A stretch of 64,000 nt of DNA, taken from NCBI RefSeq assembly GCF_006965485.1, contig NZ_CP041360.1, positions 7,420,501 through 7,484,500 of the forward strand. The letters are read 5' to 3'. Shown piece after piece: positions 33,593 to 42,564 of this stretch. This DNA is from Spirosoma sp. KCTC 42546 (GTDB lineage Bacteria > Bacteroidota > Bacteroidia > Cytophagales > Spirosomataceae). A model generated the notes under the pieces. It saw only the letters and a list, made by a program, of their open reading frames with translations, had not been told where the DNA came from and did not search any database. Numbering within the stretch: position 1 is the stretch's first letter; the number at the start of each line of letters is the position of its first letter. The position numbers and the translations under genes are program-made.

Positions 33593-34555
33593 TTAGAGAA
33601 GCTTAAAACGGGTTGCCGATGCATGCGTTGCTTCACTATCAGCCAGTCCTTTAAATGGATTAAGTCGGTATGTTAAGTGGTACCAACGCTTACTGAGCTT
33701 ATAGGTTAGCTTTAGCAAAAAGCGTCTCCATCCTCCAATGGGGTTATAGTGCTGCCAGGGAGTCATGCGCAGATATTGATAAAACTCCTCCTGATAGGCC
33801 TTGTTATACTGATATGATGTGTAAATAGGCTTCACACCCGTAAAGTGAATAATATAGGGATTGACTTCATCATATTGGGCATAACAATTCCAGCGCCGGT
33901 CAAGCTCCAGCCATTGATTCGCTAATACCACATTTAGGCCATACTGGTCGGGAAACACAGCATATTTAACATTCTCCTCAATACATCGAATGACACGCTC
34001 AGTAATATTCTGCTGGCGCCAAGCTATAGGATTAATCAGTAAAAGGCCCGAATTGAAAATCTTTGTATCAGGTGCTAAGCCTAAGTCCTGATAATTGCTA
34101 TATCCCCCCCACGAACTACCTGCTACTTCAGCCCGATCCTGAACAGCACCCAATAGTTTATCCCCCAAATCAATAGCCCATAAAGCTGTTATATCCTGGT
34201 GAGCAATCATATCTACATCCAGATAGACAACCTTGGTCAACTCCTGAGGAATAAAATAAGGAATAAACAACCGCACAAAAACGTTGCGAGGAAACGTCGA
34301 GCGATCCATGGGTAGCGTCACCCCTGGAGGTAAAGTCTCATCAATGGTTAACCAATGAATATGAAACACATCCGGGTTTATGGCCCGTAAAAGCTTATTC
34401 CGGGTTAACGGTCGAATCCCGTCATTCACCAAATAGAGATCAAATTGCGTCGGAGAAGCGAGATTGACTTCAATCGACTTAAGTAAAGAGGCTAATAAGA
34501 GGGCAAACCTATTATCACAAATGGTGACAAGAGCGAATTTTTGATTTGAGGGCAT
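33593..34555 (-). CDS. Glycosyltransferase family 8 protein
   Basis: The 320-residue enzyme follows the GT8 (GT-A, retaining) pattern: N-terminal VTICDNRFALLLASLLKSI, the DxD nucleotide-sugar/metal motif VVYLDVDMIA (Asp113 and Asp115), FNSGLLLINPIAW and the C-terminal metal-site motif HFTGVKPI. Relatives add glucose or galactose to lipopolysaccharide or other surface glycans. The C-terminal 50 residues are basic and aromatic (KLTYKLSKRWYHLTYRL), which fits membrane-peripheral attachment. It is not in an LPS cluster here, and converges on the LytTR gene. Confidence 0.92.
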   Translation of the reverse strand: MPSNQKFALVTICDNRFALLLASLLKSIEVNLASPTQFDLYLVNDGIRPLTRNKLLRAINPDVFHIHWLTIDETLPPGVTLPMDRSTFPRNVFVRLFIPYFIPQELTKVVYLDVDMIAHQDITALWAIDLGDKLLGAVQDRAEVAGSSWGGYSNYQDLGLAPDTKIFNSGLLLINPIAWRQQNITERVIRCIEENVKYAVFPDQYGLNVVLANQWLELDRRWNCYAQYDEVNPYIIHFTGVKPIYTSYQYNKAYQEEFYQYLRMTPWQHYNPIGGWRRFLLKLTYKLSKRWYHLTYRLNPFKGLADSEATHASATRFKLL

Positions 34556-34664
34556 GAGTACATCAATAGTATAGAATAGAAGTCCTTTGGGTTAATAGCA
34601 CTAGACAGGGCAGACTTGTTTCTCATGAACCTTCATCTATAGGAAGTGTCCATTCGTTCCAGGG

Positions 34665-34763
34665 CTATAGGGTCACAATCATCCATGTACTGATCGCAGC
34701 AATACCAAGTAGTGCGTAGATTATGTAGTTCAATAGGGTTGAGTGCTGGTTACGGGTATTCAT
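34665..34763 (-). CDS. Single-helix membrane peptide, 32 residues
   Basis: The minus-strand frame from ATG 34763 to TAG at 34667-34665 encodes a polar start (MNTRNQHSTLLN) followed by one membrane helix (YIIYALLGIAAISTWMIVTL). This is the layout of small single-pass proteins that accompany larger membrane complexes. It lies about 100 bp before the glycosyltransferase gene on the same strand and may share its transcript. The short length makes chance possible; the organised hydrophobicity is the main support. The surrounding bases up to 34989 show nothing else. Confidence 0.42.
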   Translation of the reverse strand: MNTRNQHSTLLNYIIYALLGIAAISTWMIVTL

Positions 34764-34989
34764 GATTGGTTAGCTCGAGGATTATTTTTTAAACATTTAG
34801 ACAGAGATCAATTAGACAGTCACTATAAATTTATTAAAAGGTAAAAACGGAAACAAAATAAAGTCAACGCTATCTATTTCTTCAAGTATACTTATATTTA
34901 ATTTTCATTAACTTCATACAGACAACTAAGAAACAAGGGTTGACATGTACAACACAGACGAGTCTATAAAGTCAACGTACAGTTTAGAG

Positions 34990-35026
34990 TGTACTAAAAT
35001 GGACGCTTGCTGTCCAAAATCGTACA
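34990..35026. promoter_or_regulatory. Tandem 16-bp dyads, 21 bp apart (enhancer-like operator B)
   Basis: TGTAC-N6-GGACG occupies 34990-35005 and TGTCC-N6-GTACA occupies 35011-35026, with 5 bp between. Half-site, spacer and 21-bp period equal those of operator A at 31254-31290. A sigma-54-like promoter begins 53 bp downstream. Confidence 0.65.
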
Positions 35027-35079
35027 GGGCCAATTTCCCTAAAAACCATATTTCATTCATTATCAACTACTTAACAGTT

Positions 35080-35095
35080 TGGTATAGTAGTTGAC
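35080..35095 (+). promoter_or_regulatory. Sigma-54-like promoter of the predicted small RNA
   Basis: TGGTAT, five bases, TTGAC fits the TGGYAY-N5-TTGCW consensus except at the base after TTG. The deviation is at the same position as in the promoter at 31183-31198. Initiation would fall near 35105. Confidence 0.4.
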
Positions 35096-35104
35096 TCATA
35101 AATA

Positions 35105-35210
35105 GTGATCCCCATTAACTCGAAACTACCAGTAGGGTGTAACAGTAATGTCGTGGAGTTTAGGTTAAGAAAACGCAAAGGCCATACTCATCTTGAAGTA
35201 TGGCCTTTTT
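35105..35210 (+). ncRNA. Candidate sigma-54-dependent small RNA, about 105 nt
   Basis: A sigma-54-like promoter and an intrinsic terminator bracket about 105 bases that contain no reading frame longer than six codons (ATG at 35147). The dyad operator upstream matches one found ahead of another gene. No known RNA family is recognised. This is an inference from flanking signals only. Confidence 0.4.
35177..35210 (+). terminator. Strong intrinsic terminator with no upstream gene
   Basis: AAAGGCCATACT (35177-35188) and AGTATGGCCTTT (35197-35208) make a perfect 12-bp stem with an 8-nt loop and a T tail to 35210. The preceding 600 bp hold no plus-strand gene, which is why a small RNA is proposed. 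Confidence 0.88.
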
Positions 35211-35319
35211 GTATCCATACGTTTGTGATATGAGTAGATTTCCGGCAACCAGTAGCTTCCAATTCCGTCGTAAGGCTCTGCCTGAATGATTAGTTGCCTT
35301 TTAGAAATACCTGTTACGT

Positions 35320-36051
35320 ATGAGCTTTATAAACCCAATTGCCAAAACCTGGCTGGCTGGCTTTAACCTTCTCTTATCAACTGTACATAGCCAGGCTATA
35401 CCGCTCCCTACTCCATTCCCAGCAGTAGTTCAACAAACGAAACCGAACGCAACCAGTGGCTGGCGGCAGCTTTTCAATGGAACTGACCTTACCAGCTGGA
35501 AACATGTGGGTAAGGGAAGTATGTCTGTTGAAAACGGATCGATCCGTGGTCATGGTGGCATGGGATTGCTATACTGGACAAAGGAAAAATTCAGCAACTG
35601 TACCATTAAGGTGGTTTACAGAATGCAGAAAGAGAATAGTAACTCGGGCGTCTATATTCGAATACCCCTCGAGCCCCGCGAAGAATGGATGCCGGTTCAT
35701 TATGGGTATGAGGTGCAAATTGATAACCATCCAGAAACGTCTAAAGAGGATGATACGCACATTACCGGAACGCTCTATTCCCTAAACAAACCGCTGGCTA
35801 AGCCCGGCAAACCCGGTCCGGAATGGAATACCATGAAAATTACGCTGGACGGGCCTCGTACCATCATTTCAGTCAACGGCGTAAAAGTGACCGACTATAA
35901 AGAAGGTGACCCCGTACCGGCACGTAAATTTGATTTTGAGCCCTATCGGGGCATACGACCAAATGCAGGGTACATCGGTTTACAAAATCACGGAGAACAT
36001 GACGTCGTATTCTTCAAGGAGGTATCCGTAAAGCCACTTACCAAAAATTAA
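35320..36051 (+). CDS. Secreted DUF1080 protein (3-keto-disaccharide hydrolase-like)
   Basis: The 243-residue protein has a signal peptide (about 1-26, WLAGFNLLLSTVHSQA) and one DUF1080 domain, a concanavalin-like jelly roll, with GWRQLFNGTDLTSWKHVGKGSMSVENG at its start, NSGVYIRIP in the middle and GYIGLQNHGEHDVVFFKEVSVKPL at its end. Characterised relatives cleave 3-keto-glycosides made by Gfo/Idh-type oxidoreductases, and DUF1080 is also a glycan-binding fold. Eleven bases separate it from the CBM6-like gene downstream, so the two form an operon. The Gfo/Idh genes at 44-48 kb may supply its substrate. Confidence 0.88.
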   Translation: MSFINPIAKTWLAGFNLLLSTVHSQAIPLPTPFPAVVQQTKPNATSGWRQLFNGTDLTSWKHVGKGSMSVENGSIRGHGGMGLLYWTKEKFSNCTIKVVYRMQKENSNSGVYIRIPLEPREEWMPVHYGYEVQIDNHPETSKEDDTHITGTLYSLNKPLAKPGKPGPEWNTMKITLDGPRTIISVNGVKVTDYKEGDPVPARKFDFEPYRGIRPNAGYIGLQNHGEHDVVFFKEVSVKPLTKN

Positions 36052-36062
36052 TCTTACTACCT

Positions 36063-36803
36063 ATGAACTACGGCATAGCAGGCCATTGGGGCCGCTTCGT
36101 TCGGTCCACCATCCAATACCCATTAAGTGCAGGGTTTTTAAGTCTTGTTATGCTACTGACCGTAACGGTTTCAGTAGTAGTTGCCCAGGTGCCGAAAAAC
36201 TATAAAGGCAAACCATTTAAGGATGCCGATTATACAAAAGGTGCCCAATTAATACCCGGACGCATTGAGTTGGCCTATTACGATCTGGGTGGCGAGGGAA
36301 TTGCTTACCATGATACTGATCCAATCAATAAAGGTAGCGGGGAACTCAACCGCAAACCCGACCACCAACGACCGGGCGTGCCTGAGTATCTGGTTCATTT
36401 CAGAGAAAAAGAAGGTGTCGATCTTTCATTCACCAAAGACTTTGCCGACTTCAATCATCCTAACAAAGTCGATCCAAAAGTAAACCAGTTATATATTGGC
36501 TGGCAGGAGGACGGTGAGTGGACCAATTACACAGTTAATGTCGGGGTCCCCGGCCAGTATAGAATTATAACGGTGTATGGCTATCAGGACAACAAATCCA
36601 CGCTATCGGTGAACAATAAAAAAGTCGTTGATCTGGTTTTCCCTGAAAATACAGGTGACTATCATCGCTGGACACAGGCTACAGTGGGTGAAATCACCTT
36701 CCCGGTTGCCGGTCCTAACCTGCTCACCCTGCATTATAACAAGGGCTCTAACCTAGCCTATCTGGACTTTGTACTGGTGAAGGAGTTACCAGCAAGCAAA
36801 TAA
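36063..36803 (+). CDS. Secreted CBM6-like carbohydrate-binding protein
   Basis: The 246-residue protein carries an N-terminal signal helix (about 20-42, AGFLSLVMLLTVTVSVVVAQ) and one beta-sandwich of the CBM6/galactose-binding type: IPGRIELAYYDLGGEGIAYHDTD near its start, GWQEDGEWTNYTVNVGVPGQYRI in the middle and the closing NLAYLDFVLVKE. This pattern is common as an appended module in Bacteroidota glycosidases, here as a free-standing protein. It probably binds a polysaccharide and presents it to the DUF1080 partner encoded just upstream. It converges on the M20 peptidase gene, with REP-like palindromes between. Confidence 0.83.
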   Translation: MNYGIAGHWGRFVRSTIQYPLSAGFLSLVMLLTVTVSVVVAQVPKNYKGKPFKDADYTKGAQLIPGRIELAYYDLGGEGIAYHDTDPINKGSGELNRKPDHQRPGVPEYLVHFREKEGVDLSFTKDFADFNHPNKVDPKVNQLYIGWQEDGEWTNYTVNVGVPGQYRIITVYGYQDNKSTLSVNNKKVVDLVFPENTGDYHRWTQATVGEITFPVAGPNLLTLHYNKGSNLAYLDFVLVKELPASK

Positions 36804-36810
36804 GGCTTCT

Positions 36811-36881
36811 TGTAGTGCCGACCGGGACGGTCGGAAGAGAAACGCTTTAGTCCACGCCCGACCGGGACGGTCGGCACTACA
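36811..36881. repeat. Pair of REP-like palindromes forming one larger inverted repeat
   Basis: The 17-bp palindrome CCGACCGGGACGGTCGG occurs at 36818-36834 and 36858-36874. TGTAGTG precedes the first and CACTACA follows the second, so the whole element is also a 24-bp inverted repeat around 23 bases. It fills the gap between the convergent CBM6-like and M20 genes and shares its outer words with 3268-3305. Confidence 0.8.
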
Positions 36882-36883
36882 AT

Positions 36884-38341
36884 TCATTGGCTATTTTTAA
36901 TGAGCGTTACGTAAAACCAGATTGCGTTTCGATAATCTTTAACACGAATACGCTCATTGGTACCGTGGACACCCGCTGTTTGTGCTTCCGTCATAGGCAT
37001 GGGCGAAAACTTGTAGATGGAAGATGTAAGAGCCGCGTAAAATTTAGAATCAGTAGCGCCGAGCATGACGTTTGGCGCTACAATCACATCCGGAAAAATA
37101 CTCTTGATGGTTTTATGAATCGTCTGGAAAGCAAAATTTTCAGTACTGGAAAGGGGGGCGGGGTTATTTCCTTTCCCCAAAATACTAACTGTAACACTAT
37201 CATTGTCAATTATTTCTTTCACTCGGCCAATTACCCCTTCAACTGTATCGCCCGGCAAGAGCCGAAAATTAACAGTTGCTACGGCATCAATGGGCAATAC
37301 GTTGTCTTTGGCACCAGCCCGGAAAATAGTGGGTGCCGTAGTTGTGCGTAAGGTGGCATTTCCTGATTTTGTTTCGGCAATCAGCTTCTTAATAAGTGGG
37401 CTAAAAAGCCATTGATTGGCAAAGACAATTCGTTTCTCAACGGGAACTTCCGACGCCAGATAATCGATCAACTGATCGGCACCTCCATCCAGCCGAGCCG
37501 GGAAAGGATTATGCTCTAATTTGCTGACTGCTTCGGCTACCATGCCAATGCTGGTTTGCGCAGGTGGCATGGAGGAGTGCCCGCCTTTGCCAATGGCCGT
37601 CAATTCCAGGCTTAAATAGCCTTTTTCAGCGATACTGATCAGTGCAACAGGCTTATTAATGCCCGAAACGCCTTCGGTCTTAATAGCGCCCCCTTCGTCC
37701 AGAATATATTCCAGCGAGATACCCCGTTGTTTAAGAGCAGTCGCAATGGTTTGGGCACCCCGTTGCCCCGATGTTTCCTCGTCCTGACCAAACGCCAGTA
37801 GTATTGTTCGTTCGGGTTGAAAGTTCGTTTTCAACAAATACTCAACCGCTTCCAGCAGGCCCATCACGCCCATTTTATCATCGAGTGTACCTCGTCCATA
37901 GAGATATCCGTCATCAATGATACCCGCAAACGGGGGTCGTTTCCACATCCCCTGTGTTCCTTGAATAACCGGTACCACGTCGTAATGACCCATTAACAAA
38001 ATAGGTTTAAGCGTAGGATTTCGCCCTTTCCATTCGTATAATAGACCATACTGATTGAACGTCTGTGGATTCAGCCGCTGATGAATAAGCGGGTAGGACG
38101 CTCGGATGTAGGTAATGAATTTATCGAATTGGGTTGTATCCGTCAGGCTGTAGTCTGTGTAGGAAACGGTTGGAATGCGAATGGCTCCGGCAAACCGCTG
38201 AATAGCCGAATCGGATACATTAATCGGAGCAGCCGGTGGCACATTCATTAGCTGATGCGAGGTCAGCCGAAAGGTATTAACCAGCAGAATGATAATCAGT
38301 ACCACTAAGGAAAACCCAATGATTCGTAAAACAGAGCGCAT
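36884..38341 (-). CDS. M20-family zinc peptidase, membrane-anchored
   Basis: The 485-residue protein begins with one hydrophobic helix (IIGFSLVVLIIILLVNTF) that anchors it facing the periplasm. The M20 catalytic and metal residues are visible: His119 and Asp121 in LLMGHYDVVPV, Asp154 in GRGTLDDKMG, the glutamate pair in GQDEETSG (188-189), Asp in YILDEGG and the final His in GVHGTNERI. This set matches the carboxypeptidase S-like branch, which removes C-terminal residues from peptides or cleaves N-acyl amino acids. A dimerisation domain lies at about 250-370. Confidence 0.92.
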   Translation of the reverse strand: MRSVLRIIGFSLVVLIIILLVNTFRLTSHQLMNVPPAAPINVSDSAIQRFAGAIRIPTVSYTDYSLTDTTQFDKFITYIRASYPLIHQRLNPQTFNQYGLLYEWKGRNPTLKPILLMGHYDVVPVIQGTQGMWKRPPFAGIIDDGYLYGRGTLDDKMGVMGLLEAVEYLLKTNFQPERTILLAFGQDEETSGQRGAQTIATALKQRGISLEYILDEGGAIKTEGVSGINKPVALISIAEKGYLSLELTAIGKGGHSSMPPAQTSIGMVAEAVSKLEHNPFPARLDGGADQLIDYLASEVPVEKRIVFANQWLFSPLIKKLIAETKSGNATLRTTTAPTIFRAGAKDNVLPIDAVATVNFRLLPGDTVEGVIGRVKEIIDNDSVTVSILGKGNNPAPLSSTENFAFQTIHKTIKSIFPDVIVAPNVMLGATDSKFYAALTSSIYKFSPMPMTEAQTAGVHGTNERIRVKDYRNAIWFYVTLIKNSQ

Positions 38342-38521
38342 ACGCTAACTAGTAAAGTAAGTGATCAGAAATTGATGGAATTAGGTTACTGATCATGTTA
38401 GGCTAGCCCAAAAACGCTACTATTCCGAAACAAACCAAACCTTATTTGGAAAATTGACAAGATTTTAATCTTAATTACCACAATTTCGCTTTTTATCAAT
38501 AATAAATAGACTTAAAATAAA

Positions 38522-38567
38522 ATAGCTCAAAACGTTTCGATTTATGAACCAAAACGTTTTGAGCTAT
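38522..38567 (-). terminator. Terminator of the SMP-30-like gene
   Basis: A perfect 16-bp stem (38522-38537 with 38552-38567) surrounds a 14-nt loop. On the minus strand it is followed by TTTTATTTTAAG. It lies 20 bp past the SMP-30-like stop. Confidence 0.8.
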
Positions 38568-38587
38568 AAAGCGTTGCCTGGTACTGA

Positions 38588-39511
38588 TTACTCAACTCCC
38601 TTTACCTGCATCGGCAGGGTATATATGGACTCCGATGCTGTAATGAAAAGCGTTTTGCGGTCTTTGCCTCCAAAGCACACATTCCCTACCCAACGCGAGG
38701 GCACTGGTATAGTACCCAGTTTAACTCCGGCTGGCGAGTAAACCGTAACACCCCGGCCTGAGATGTACAGATTTCCCTGACTATCAAGCGTCATACCATC
38801 CGAGCCCTGCGGCACAAAAAGCTGCCGATTGGTCAACATACCGTCGGCTTTGATCTCGTATTTGTAGGTTTTGCTGTCCCGAATATCGGCCACGTACAGA
38901 TACTTCCCATCGGGCGTACCGACAATGCCATTGGGCTGTTTTAAATCACCATCAACTAATACGGCTTCCTGTTTTCCTTTGGGCAAATAATAGACTTTCT
39001 GCCCGTCGATATCTGGCTTTTTTCGCTCCCAATAGTCACGCTGGTAATAGGGATCCGTGAAGTAAATACCGCCTTTAGCGTCAAGCCATAAGTCATTGGG
39101 CCCATTCATACGCTGGCCCTGAACGTTGGTTAGCAGAATGGTAATTTTTTTATCGGGGCCAATCGACCATAGTTCATCTTTTTCATCGGCACAGGAAATC
39201 AGGTTGCCTTTTTTATCGAAATACAGTCCGTTAGAGCGTCCTGTTTTATCCATGTACAGCGACAGTTGACCATCGGTATCGTACTTCCAGATTTTGTCGT
39301 TGGGCTGATCGGTAAAATAAATATCTCCCTTTTTATTGACGGCTGGACCCTCGGTAAACGCAAACTGGCTGGACACCTGACGAAGGGTAGCACCCGGTGC
39401 TACAACCTTGATCGAATCAAGCCCTTTTGCCGGACTACTCTGGGCACTTAATGTACAGGAGGTAGCTAGTAGGACCGTAAGTATGAGCCCTGCTTTGCAA
39501 TAATCATTCAT
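38588..39511 (-). CDS. SMP-30/gluconolactonase-family secreted protein
   Basis: The 307-residue protein starts with a signal peptide (DYCKAGLILTVLLATSCTLSAQ; the cysteine could also serve as a lipobox). I chose ATG 39511 because the longer frame from 39562 adds residues ahead of the signal. The six-bladed SMP-30/LRE propeller follows, with FAFTEGPAVNKKGDIYFTDQPND, the metal-site motif GPNDLWLDAKGGIYFTDPYY and KQPNGIVGTPDGKYLYVAD. Relatives hydrolyse sugar lactones. It lies 86 bp after the ThuA gene on the same strand and may share its transcript. Confidence 0.88.
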   Translation of the reverse strand: MNDYCKAGLILTVLLATSCTLSAQSSPAKGLDSIKVVAPGATLRQVSSQFAFTEGPAVNKKGDIYFTDQPNDKIWKYDTDGQLSLYMDKTGRSNGLYFDKKGNLISCADEKDELWSIGPDKKITILLTNVQGQRMNGPNDLWLDAKGGIYFTDPYYQRDYWERKKPDIDGQKVYYLPKGKQEAVLVDGDLKQPNGIVGTPDGKYLYVADIRDSKTYKYEIKADGMLTNRQLFVPQGSDGMTLDSQGNLYISGRGVTVYSPAGVKLGTIPVPSRWVGNVCFGGKDRKTLFITASESIYTLPMQVKGVE

Positions 39512-39597
39512 AGGTAGAGTTGCTAAATTAGTATCTACAACCAGTAAGGTTAGACGAGCCAAAAACTAACCTTTACACTATTTTTTATAAGTCCTGT

Positions 39598-40434
39598 CTA
39601 TCGAATCGGCGTGTCTCTGGAATCCGCGTAGGCTTTGCTGAAATCAATTTTTGTTACCTGCCCGGCCACGTAGCGAATGCCCTGAAAAATGTGCTTAATA
39701 AAGGTGGCGTCACTCTCGTAATCCGTTTTGGCGTGGCCAAGGGTTGTACACCAGGTATACCCGCCATCGAAATTGTAGTACCAGGCTGAGGGATACAGCT
39801 CCGTATAAGAACCACCAAACTGCTTCACTTTTTCAGGTTCATCCTGGTTAAGCGAGGTCAGATCATTAGCCATAATAACCGTTGGCCCCGGCGACATATT
39901 TTTGGTAAAGTAGAACTCGTCTTCTTTCTCCCAGATTTTGGGTAACCCCTGCATAGACGGATGCTTCGAGTCGATTATGTCAACCTTGAACTTCTGAAAC
40001 TTGGGGTGCCAGGCAAAGGTGCCTCCTATCATCCGCTTAAACCAGGCCCAGTTGCGCTCAGTACCCATCACCGAATGAATACCCACAAAGCCTCCGCCCG
40101 CTTCGATATACCGCCGGAACGCCAGTCGTTGGTCATCCGTATCAAATACATCGTTGTTGGTGCTGGGAAAAATTAGCAGTGTGTATTGCTTAAGATTGGC
40201 TTCGGAGAAAACCGTTGGCTGCTCAGACACATCGACAGAAAACCCGTTTTGCTGACCGAGTTTCTGAATACATGCCACCGCATTCGGAATATTATCGTGG
40301 ACATACCCCTTCCCGTTCTTCGTGTACACCAACACCTTGACTTTCTTCCAGTTCACCGTCTGGCCTATACTGGCCCCCAGCGTGAGCAACACTACACACA
40401 AAGCAGACAATCCTATAGCTGTAAATCGATTCAT
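39598..40434 (-). CDS. ThuA-domain protein, secreted
   Basis: The 278-residue protein has a signal peptide (about 1-24, IGLSALCVVLLTLGASIGQ) and a ThuA domain with a glutamine-amidotransferase-like fold (VKVLVYTKNGKGYVHDNIPNA, YTLLIFPSTNNDVF, GGGFVGIHSVMG, EDEFYF, YTWCTTLGHAKTDY). ThuA was first linked to trehalose and sucrose use through 3-keto sugars, and ThuA-like proteins are frequent near Gfo/Idh and DUF1080 genes in Bacteroidota. The catalytic mechanism remains unclear for most members. Confidence 0.9.
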   Translation of the reverse strand: MNRFTAIGLSALCVVLLTLGASIGQTVNWKKVKVLVYTKNGKGYVHDNIPNAVACIQKLGQQNGFSVDVSEQPTVFSEANLKQYTLLIFPSTNNDVFDTDDQRLAFRRYIEAGGGFVGIHSVMGTERNWAWFKRMIGGTFAWHPKFQKFKVDIIDSKHPSMQGLPKIWEKEDEFYFTKNMSPGPTVIMANDLTSLNQDEPEKVKQFGGSYTELYPSAWYYNFDGGYTWCTTLGHAKTDYESDATFIKHIFQGIRYVAGQVTKIDFSKAYADSRDTPIR

Positions 40435-40494
40435 AATCCGTTTAACGATTTACACTAGAAAAGCAAAGCGGTTTGGTTATCTACGCTTGCTGAT

Positions 40495-42459
40495 CTACAC
40501 GGATGAGTCTTGTTTAGGCTTCACCCGCATAAGTTTAATATTACTAGGGCGGGTTAGTACGAGTGGAACATCTTCAGTAATAACATTGCTGGTATCCAAT
40601 CCATAGGCCGCCTGGGGCGACAAGGCAATGTATTTGAGTAGAAAATAGCCATTCATAATCACCTGCGAACTCACAGGAAGGTCATTTTCATAGGACAGAA
40701 AGGATCGAAACAGGACAAACCGAAAATCGCCCGGTACCCGATGTGTATTCAACGATTGGTAGCGGCTATCGATGGTTACTTCCTTGTTTTTCACCATGTC
40801 TTCTACCACCATTCGGAAGAGAAGGTTGATGCGCGGCTGCACCCGGAAACCCAGATAAAACGTAATGAAATACGCATCCTCATGAGCCAGTGTATCTACC
40901 TTGTAGCGCATTACATAGGGTTCGTCTTCTACGTTTACATGCAGGAACCAGTAAATATCTGCTCGTTTAGGAGCGCGATTCAGAATAGAGTACAGGGTTT
41001 CTGACTCAATTTTACGAGCGTCTTCGGCTGTTGTCAAGTAAACCAAATGGGTAGCAAATTTGGGAATATCCAAATCGTTACTCAACTTTTTCAGGAGTGG
41101 CAGATTGTCGGGCAGGGAATCGTATTGAATAAGTCTTGCCTTCAGGTCTTCCCCCCGTTGCCAGAATAACATCATGGCCATGAGCAACAACCCCATCGTG
41201 ATCGAAATCCAGCCGCCCTCTTCAAACTTCACCAGGTTGGCACTTAGAAAGGTGGTTTCAACGGTCAGAAATATGCCGGTAATGAGCACAATCAGGAAGG
41301 TGTTTACACGCTTTACACGCAGATAGGTACTCATCAGCACCGTACTCATCAGCATGGTTAGCGTAACGGCCAGGCCAAAAGCAGCTTCCATATTTTTGGA
41401 TTCGCGGAAGTGCAGAACCATCAGAATACAGCCCGTCATAAGGCCCCAGTTGACGAACGGCACATAGAGTTGCCCACGGAAATCGGACGGATAGACGACG
41501 CTTTGGCGGGGCCACAAATTCAATCGCATGGCCTCCCCCACCAGCGTGAATGAACCACTAATTAGCGCCTGCGAAGCAATGATAGTAGCCAAAGTAGCTA
41601 GTCCAATGCTGAACACAACCAACGGAGCCGGTACAATGGAATAAAATGGGCTGGTTTCGCCAATCTGCTTCCCCAGGTGTTGCATCATCCAGGCCGATTG
41701 CCCCGCATAAGACAGCAACAGCGTTAGTTTAACGTACCCCCAGCTAGCCCGAATATTACCGCGCCCGCAGTGCCCCATGTCGGAGTAAAGGGCTTCGGCT
41801 CCGGTGGTGCAGAGAAATACGCCCCCGAGCAACCAAAATCCACCTGGGTACTCCATCAACAGCCGAAACGCCCAGACTGGATTCACGGCCTTCAGAACAG
41901 AGGGTTGATGCAATAAAGCCAGGAAACCAATAACGCCAATAAATGTAAACCAGACCAGCATGATTGGTCCGAAGAGTTTGCCTAATTGCTGCGTCCCAAA
42001 TTGCTGACTCACAAACAGAGCAATCAGGATACCGATCACAATAGGGACAGTATCCAGATTAGGATAAAAAATAAGCAGGCCCTCGATGGCCGACGAAACC
42101 GAAATAGGTGGAGTAATCAGGCCATCGGCCAGGAGAAACGATCCCCCAATCACGGCCGGATACAACAGCCACTTCCCCGTAAACCGCCGGACAAGCGTAT
42201 AGAGTGAGAAAATGCCCCCCTCTCCCTTGTTATCGGCCTGTAGCGTGATAATCACGTACTTGATGGTGGTTTGTAAGGTGAGTGTCCAGATGACACAGGA
42301 TAAGGTACCCAGCACCAGCGTATCGGATAGGTCTTTCCCGCGCATAACGGCCGCCAGTGTATACAGGGGCGACGTACCAATATCACCGAACACAATACCG
42401 ATAGCGACCAGCAGCCCCTGGGCCGATACTTTATTTAACGAAGAATGAGATGTAGACAT
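40495..42459 (-). CDS. kup: KUP-family potassium uptake transporter
   Basis: The 654-residue protein matches Kup: the N-terminal signature LLVAIGIVFGDIGTSPLYTL at residues 13-32, about twelve membrane helices to residue 440, and a cytoplasmic C-terminal domain of about 200 residues. Kup takes up potassium with protons at low affinity. The LADGLITPPISVSSAIEGL and EALYSDMGHCGRGNIRASW stretches are conserved family regions. It is transcribed alone on the minus strand. No c-di-AMP riboswitch (ydaO type) was recognised in the leader. Confidence 0.95.
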   Translation of the reverse strand: MSTSHSSLNKVSAQGLLVAIGIVFGDIGTSPLYTLAAVMRGKDLSDTLVLGTLSCVIWTLTLQTTIKYVIITLQADNKGEGGIFSLYTLVRRFTGKWLLYPAVIGGSFLLADGLITPPISVSSAIEGLLIFYPNLDTVPIVIGILIALFVSQQFGTQQLGKLFGPIMLVWFTFIGVIGFLALLHQPSVLKAVNPVWAFRLLMEYPGGFWLLGGVFLCTTGAEALYSDMGHCGRGNIRASWGYVKLTLLLSYAGQSAWMMQHLGKQIGETSPFYSIVPAPLVVFSIGLATLATIIASQALISGSFTLVGEAMRLNLWPRQSVVYPSDFRGQLYVPFVNWGLMTGCILMVLHFRESKNMEAAFGLAVTLTMLMSTVLMSTYLRVKRVNTFLIVLITGIFLTVETTFLSANLVKFEEGGWISITMGLLLMAMMLFWQRGEDLKARLIQYDSLPDNLPLLKKLSNDLDIPKFATHLVYLTTAEDARKIESETLYSILNRAPKRADIYWFLHVNVEDEPYVMRYKVDTLAHEDAYFITFYLGFRVQPRINLLFRMVVEDMVKNKEVTIDSRYQSLNTHRVPGDFRFVLFRSFLSYENDLPVSSQVIMNGYFLLKYIALSPQAAYGLDTSNVITEDVPLVLTRPSNIKLMRVKPKQDSSV

Positions 42460-42564
42460 GAAGTCAATAAGATCGAATCATTTGCCATCAAAACTACGTG
42501 TCTCCTCCGTTGTTTTGGTTTATTTTACACACTATTTCATTCTAGCAGAAACCCATTCGACAAA

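Noticed and set aside
42460..42564. Possible c-di-AMP riboswitch ahead of kup
   Set aside because: The leader is too short and lacks the conserved paired elements of that class.
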